Below are positions 14,035 through 16,395 of a stretch of DNA of 16,395 nucleotides, piece by piece. Within the stretch, counting starts at the first letter, position 1. Every line of letters begins with the position of its first letter. Source of the DNA: DASRJG01 sp032124015 (lineage in GTDB: Bacteria > Acidobacteriota > Polarisedimenticolia > Polarisedimenticolales > DASRJG01); the NCBI GenBank assembly GCA_032124015.1, contig JAQBEH010000156.1, positions 1 to 16,395 of the forward strand, read 5' to 3'. Position numbers and translations under genes: made by a program. Under the pieces are notes generated by a model. That model made no database searches, was not told the DNA's origin, and saw only the letters and a list, made by a program, of their open reading frames with translations.

Positions 14035-15141
14035 CTACATCGGTGGGTCGCCGTCGTGCTGTCTCACCGTCGCGGCCGGCTTCCGAGGGTCACCAGGGTC
14101 TTCCGGCGGCTGCGCCGTGGCGAGTGGATCGGACGGAATCGGTTCGAGCACCGTCTTCGATGCCGCGACGGCGCGGACGATCTTTCCGTTCGACACGAAC
14201 CCTTCTCCGGCCTCGCTCTGCACGCTGGCCACGAAGACATACGCGGGCTGGTAGTACCTCTGCCCACCGGTCGCGGTCGAGAGATAGCCGAGTCCCCAGC
14301 GCTCGATCCGAAGCGTCTCTCGGGGTCCCACGTGAAGGGCGCTCTCGAACTCCCGCTGCGCAGCCTCTGGCGTCCGATCCACCGGCACCATCGATCCGCC
14401 ACCGACCGGGGTTCGCTCGCCGCCCAGCATGGTGGCGTTGATCGATCGCCCCGAGATGCCGATCTCCTGGAGCTCGCCGGTGGAACGAATCACCACGACC
14501 ACGCCCTCTCCGAAGACCGGAACCCCGTTGAACTTGCGTTTCACGAGCACGCGGTAGTCGACGATGCGCTCCGCCGTGAGATCCGGTGCCTGGCCCCGCT
14601 CGATCATGCCCAGCTTCTGGTTCACGATCTCCAGATCCTTGAGATCGTATTCGGCCGGGTCGAAGACCCTCGCCACACCGAGGGACTCGATCACACGCAG
14701 CGCGGACGAGACCGCGGTCTCGCGCGAGACCATCTCGAGCGCCGAAGGATCGATCGGCTTGTTGCGCACGCTGTGATCGACCACTTGCAGCCGCCCGTTG
14801 TCTAGGTCCACCTCGTACGTGATTTCCGGGGCCGCCTGAAGACTCCCCGACCACGTGCGATTGCCGCGGGACGCTTCTCGAACGAGCGCGCCTTCGTCGG
14901 CCACGGAGATTCTCTCCGGCCCCAGGAGCGCTTTCATCGTTGCACTGACGCGACCCGCGGCGGAGCTCTCTCCCTTGCTCTGCGCGATCTCGAAGACCGG
15001 CAGAACCTGGGCCTCGTACCGTGATTTCTCGGGAGTGCCGTAGCTGCCGAGCGACGACGCCGCAGCGCCGCGCCCCTCCGCCAGCGCAAGCCCCAGGCAC
15101 CCCACCAAGAAAATTCGACCAGAACATGTCCTCGTTTTCAT
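14035..15141 (-). CDS. Exported protein with FTP/PepSY-like propeptide features
   Basis: A 368-residue protein not firmly recognised. The N-terminus MKTRTCSGRIFLVGCLGLAL is a Sec signal. LVGC ending at Cys15 resembles a lipobox, but signal peptidase I cleavage after the GRGAAA stretch near residue 28 is equally plausible. Residues about 45-130 contain a two-part repeat-like alpha/beta region. Residues about 200-245 read YRVLVKRKFNGVPVFGEGVV, then VIRSTGELQEIGISGRSI. This G-V-P-V-x-G...V...I...G-E-L pattern is typical of fungalysin/thermolysin propeptide and PepSY modules, which inhibit or chaperone proteases. The tail is Pro-rich and ends HDGDPPM. The ATG at 15141 has GGAGGAA six bases upstream. 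The gene starts 32 bases after the GHG...CC protein gene, so the pair is probably co-expressed. Confidence 0.62.
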   Translation of the reverse strand: MKTRTCSGRIFLVGCLGLALAEGRGAAASSLGSYGTPEKSRYEAQVLPVFEIAQSKGESSAAGRVSATMKALLGPERISVADEGALVREASRGNRTWSGSLQAAPEITYEVDLDNGRLQVVDHSVRNKPIDPSALEMVSRETAVSSALRVIESLGVARVFDPAEYDLKDLEIVNQKLGMIERGQAPDLTAERIVDYRVLVKRKFNGVPVFGEGVVVVIRSTGELQEIGISGRSINATMLGGERTPVGGGSMVPVDRTPEAAQREFESALHVGPRETLRIERWGLGYLSTATGGQRYYQPAYVFVASVQSEAGEGFVSNGKIVRAVAASKTVLEPIPSDPLATAQPPEDPGDPRKPAATVRQHDGDPPM

Positions 15142-15173
15142 CGTCTCTTCCTCCATTTTTCCGATCACACGCG

Positions 15174-15998
15174 TCAGTAGCACTCACCGTGGCCGTTATC
15201 CACGTACGTGTAGTAGCCATAGTTGGGCCGCTCGATCCCGGGATCGTTGTGCGAGTACCAGAGGTTCGCCGTGTTGTGGATGCTCAGCGCCTGTGCCGAC
15301 GTCATCCCCGTGCTCAGGACGACGGGCGAGTTGGAACAGAACCAGTACCACGGCCCGCAGTGGGACATCGTGTCGAGCCATTCGCCCCGGTTCGTCCTCG
15401 AGCTCGAGCCCAACAGGCTCTCGACGACCATCCGAGGCTCGTCGTAGTTGAACTTCGAGATTCCGTGGAGGCCAAGCATCTGAGCGACCCCCACCGTAGC
15501 CCTGCTGTTGAACCACACGGTGGCGAGCTTAGGCACGTAGCCCGTGCAGCACGTAAGGGACATGACATAGGACGTCCGGCCGTTACCGCCGTAAGACACG
15601 CGTTCACCGAGCCGAACCTCACCGTCGATGTCGACGGAGCACTTCCCGTTGTGGGGCGAGCCGAAGGACCAGCCGTAGTACGCGTTCGTGTAGCCGTGCC
15701 CGGCGAACACCGCGAGGTTCTTGGAGTCCGCATACAGGTTGTCCAGTCCCCCGAACGAGTCCTCGACGAAGTCCTGGGGCCAAGCCGAGCTACCGGTGTA
15801 GCGCGTACCGGTCCAGCCGTGACCTCGGAGGAAGTCCGCCAACTGCGTCGTGATGGCGCCGAGGTTCGCGCCCCCGCAGGCGCTGTTGTTCAGCGGCTCG
15901 TCGATGTAAAACGTCCGATCGTCCGCCCGAGCAGCCGTCCCAGCCGCGATGGCGGCGCCAAGGACGACAGCAAGGATCGTAATTGTGCGGCTGTTCAT
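15174..15998 (-). CDS. Secreted Cys-rich protein with GHG...CC pattern, possible caspase-fold (DUF6345-like) domain
   Basis: A 274-residue protein with a clear signal peptide (MNSRTITILAVVLGAAIAAG..., cleavage likely after ARA near residue 25). NLAVFAGHGYTN (His101) and YVMSLTCCTG (Cys150-Cys151) stand at the order and distance of the catalytic His and Cys of clan CD peptidases such as caspases and gingipains, each after a hydrophobic strand. The sequence brings to mind the Pfam domain DUF6345, recalled from memory and not checked. The mature part has seven cysteines (41, 120, 150, 151, 214, 221, 273), implying disulfides outside the cell. The ATG at 15998 has GGAG seven bases upstream; the 14 residues before it in the open frame are strongly basic and not signal-like. 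It precedes the FTP-like gene. Peptidase activity is inference. Confidence 0.68.
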   Translation of the reverse strand: MNSRTITILAVVLGAAIAAGTAARADDRTFYIDEPLNNSACGGANLGAITTQLADFLRGHGWTGTRYTGSSAWPQDFVEDSFGGLDNLYADSKNLAVFAGHGYTNAYYGWSFGSPHNGKCSVDIDGEVRLGERVSYGGNGRTSYVMSLTCCTGYVPKLATVWFNSRATVGVAQMLGLHGISKFNYDEPRMVVESLLGSSSRTNRGEWLDTMSHCGPWYWFCSNSPVVLSTGMTSAQALSIHNTANLWYSHNDPGIERPNYGYYTYVDNGHGECY

Positions 15999-16395
15999 AG
16001 GAGTTCTCCGTCTCTTTCTTCGTGTTTCCCATTCACTCATGTCGTTTCTCCTTTGGTCTCATGCCGGGTTCTGGTCCGGGAAAGCTGTGAGGCCGACCAA
16101 CCGACGCCCCGACCCGAATCGCATTCCGACAACGCTTCCTGCGCTTCCGAGTCGCATTAATCCCTCCCACATCGGACCGAGGGTCGTCTCGGGTGACATC
16201 CCGAGCCGCTCGGCACCGCTCTTCGCATAGGAGAACGGCGCATCGGGGCTTTTTCGGAGCGCGGGTCGAACGACCTTGTGAGTGAGCCACGCCAGCGGAC
16301 GGCGACCGTCGCTTCGGCTGATCGTCGACTCGCACGACCCGGCGAGGTCTCGCGTTTACGGTGCGATGGGCGTCCGTTGGCCGGTCAAGAAGAAC
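15999..16395. other. Upstream region of the exported-protein operon; no gene recognised
   Basis: About 400 bases before the secreted-protein gene. A minus-strand frame of about 100 codons is open at 16033-16335, but its product is mostly Arg, Pro and Ser with no domain, and it lacks a convincing ribosome site. It looks like high-GC background. The region should contain the promoter of the operon, but I see no convincing -10/-35 pair; ATTAAT at 16156-16161 is the only AT-rich spot. A small inverted repeat at 16188-16205 is listed separately. Confidence 0.5.
16188..16205. repeat. Short perfect inverted repeat (6-bp arms, 6-base loop)
   Basis: CTCGGG and CCCGAG flank TGACAT. The element lies about 190 bases upstream of the secreted-protein start. 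It could be a small hairpin or a regulator site, but arms of six GC-rich bases are expected by chance in this composition, and no T-tract follows on either strand. Confidence 0.25.

Noticed and set aside
16033..16335. Minus-strand frame of about 100 codons upstream of the secreted-protein gene
   Set aside because: Composition is background-like (Arg, Pro, Ser), with no domain and no convincing ribosome site.
1..16395. CRISPR arrays, tRNA or rRNA genes, insertion sequences
   Set aside because: I saw no regularly spaced direct repeats, no cloverleaf-like or rRNA-like segments and no transposase-like protein on reading either strand. A tool search (tRNA and Rfam models, repeat finder) would settle it.

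Overview
The window is GC-rich, almost gap-free bacterial DNA. A periplasmic adaptor protein and two genes with Sec-type signal peptides point to a Gram-negative envelope. High GC, a TMTC-like membrane TPR protein and a full kynurenine gene set would fit Acidobacteriota, Myxococcota or candidate phyla such as Eisenbacteria. That placement is a guess from gene content, not a phylogenetic result.

Region 1 (1-4988, minus strand) reads mntH -> universal stress protein -> OPT transporter -> MacA/HlyD-like adaptor -> ABC ATPase (cut by the window edge). Spacing is tight except for 55 bases between the OPT and adaptor genes. It couples metal uptake, a possible regulatory USP, an OPT permease and an ABC-type exporter.

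Region 2 (5122-7116, plus strand) is a single divergent gene for a large multi-pass membrane protein with C-terminal TPR repeats. It resembles the TMTC/PMT-like GT-C glycosyltransferases. It ends 6 bases from the convergent kyn cluster.

Region 3 (7123-13542, minus strand) is a tightly packed kynurenine operon. Transcription order is 3-hydroxyanthranilate dioxygenase (HAO) -> ACMS decarboxylase (ACMSD) -> kynureninase -> kynurenine 3-monooxygenase -> tryptophan 2,3-dioxygenase -> a membrane fatty-acid desaturase -> kynurenine formamidase. The six pathway enzymes should take L-tryptophan to 2-aminomuconate-6-semialdehyde, releasing formate, alanine and CO2. The catalytic or metal ligands I checked are present in each. 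The embedded desaturase and a C-terminal membrane helix on the monooxygenase are the unusual points.

Region 4 (13543-14034) has no convincing gene. It holds a probable terminator for the genes to its right, a perfect 18-bp palindrome and a -10-like box just before the kyn operon.

Region 5 (14035-15998, minus strand) encodes two exported proteins. The first transcribed has a GHG...CC arrangement suggesting a caspase/gingipain-like (clan CD) fold. The second resembles FTP/PepSY-type protease propeptide or inhibitor modules. They may be a split protease and propeptide pair, and this is the best candidate here for something undescribed. The last 397 bases are upstream sequence without a convincing gene.
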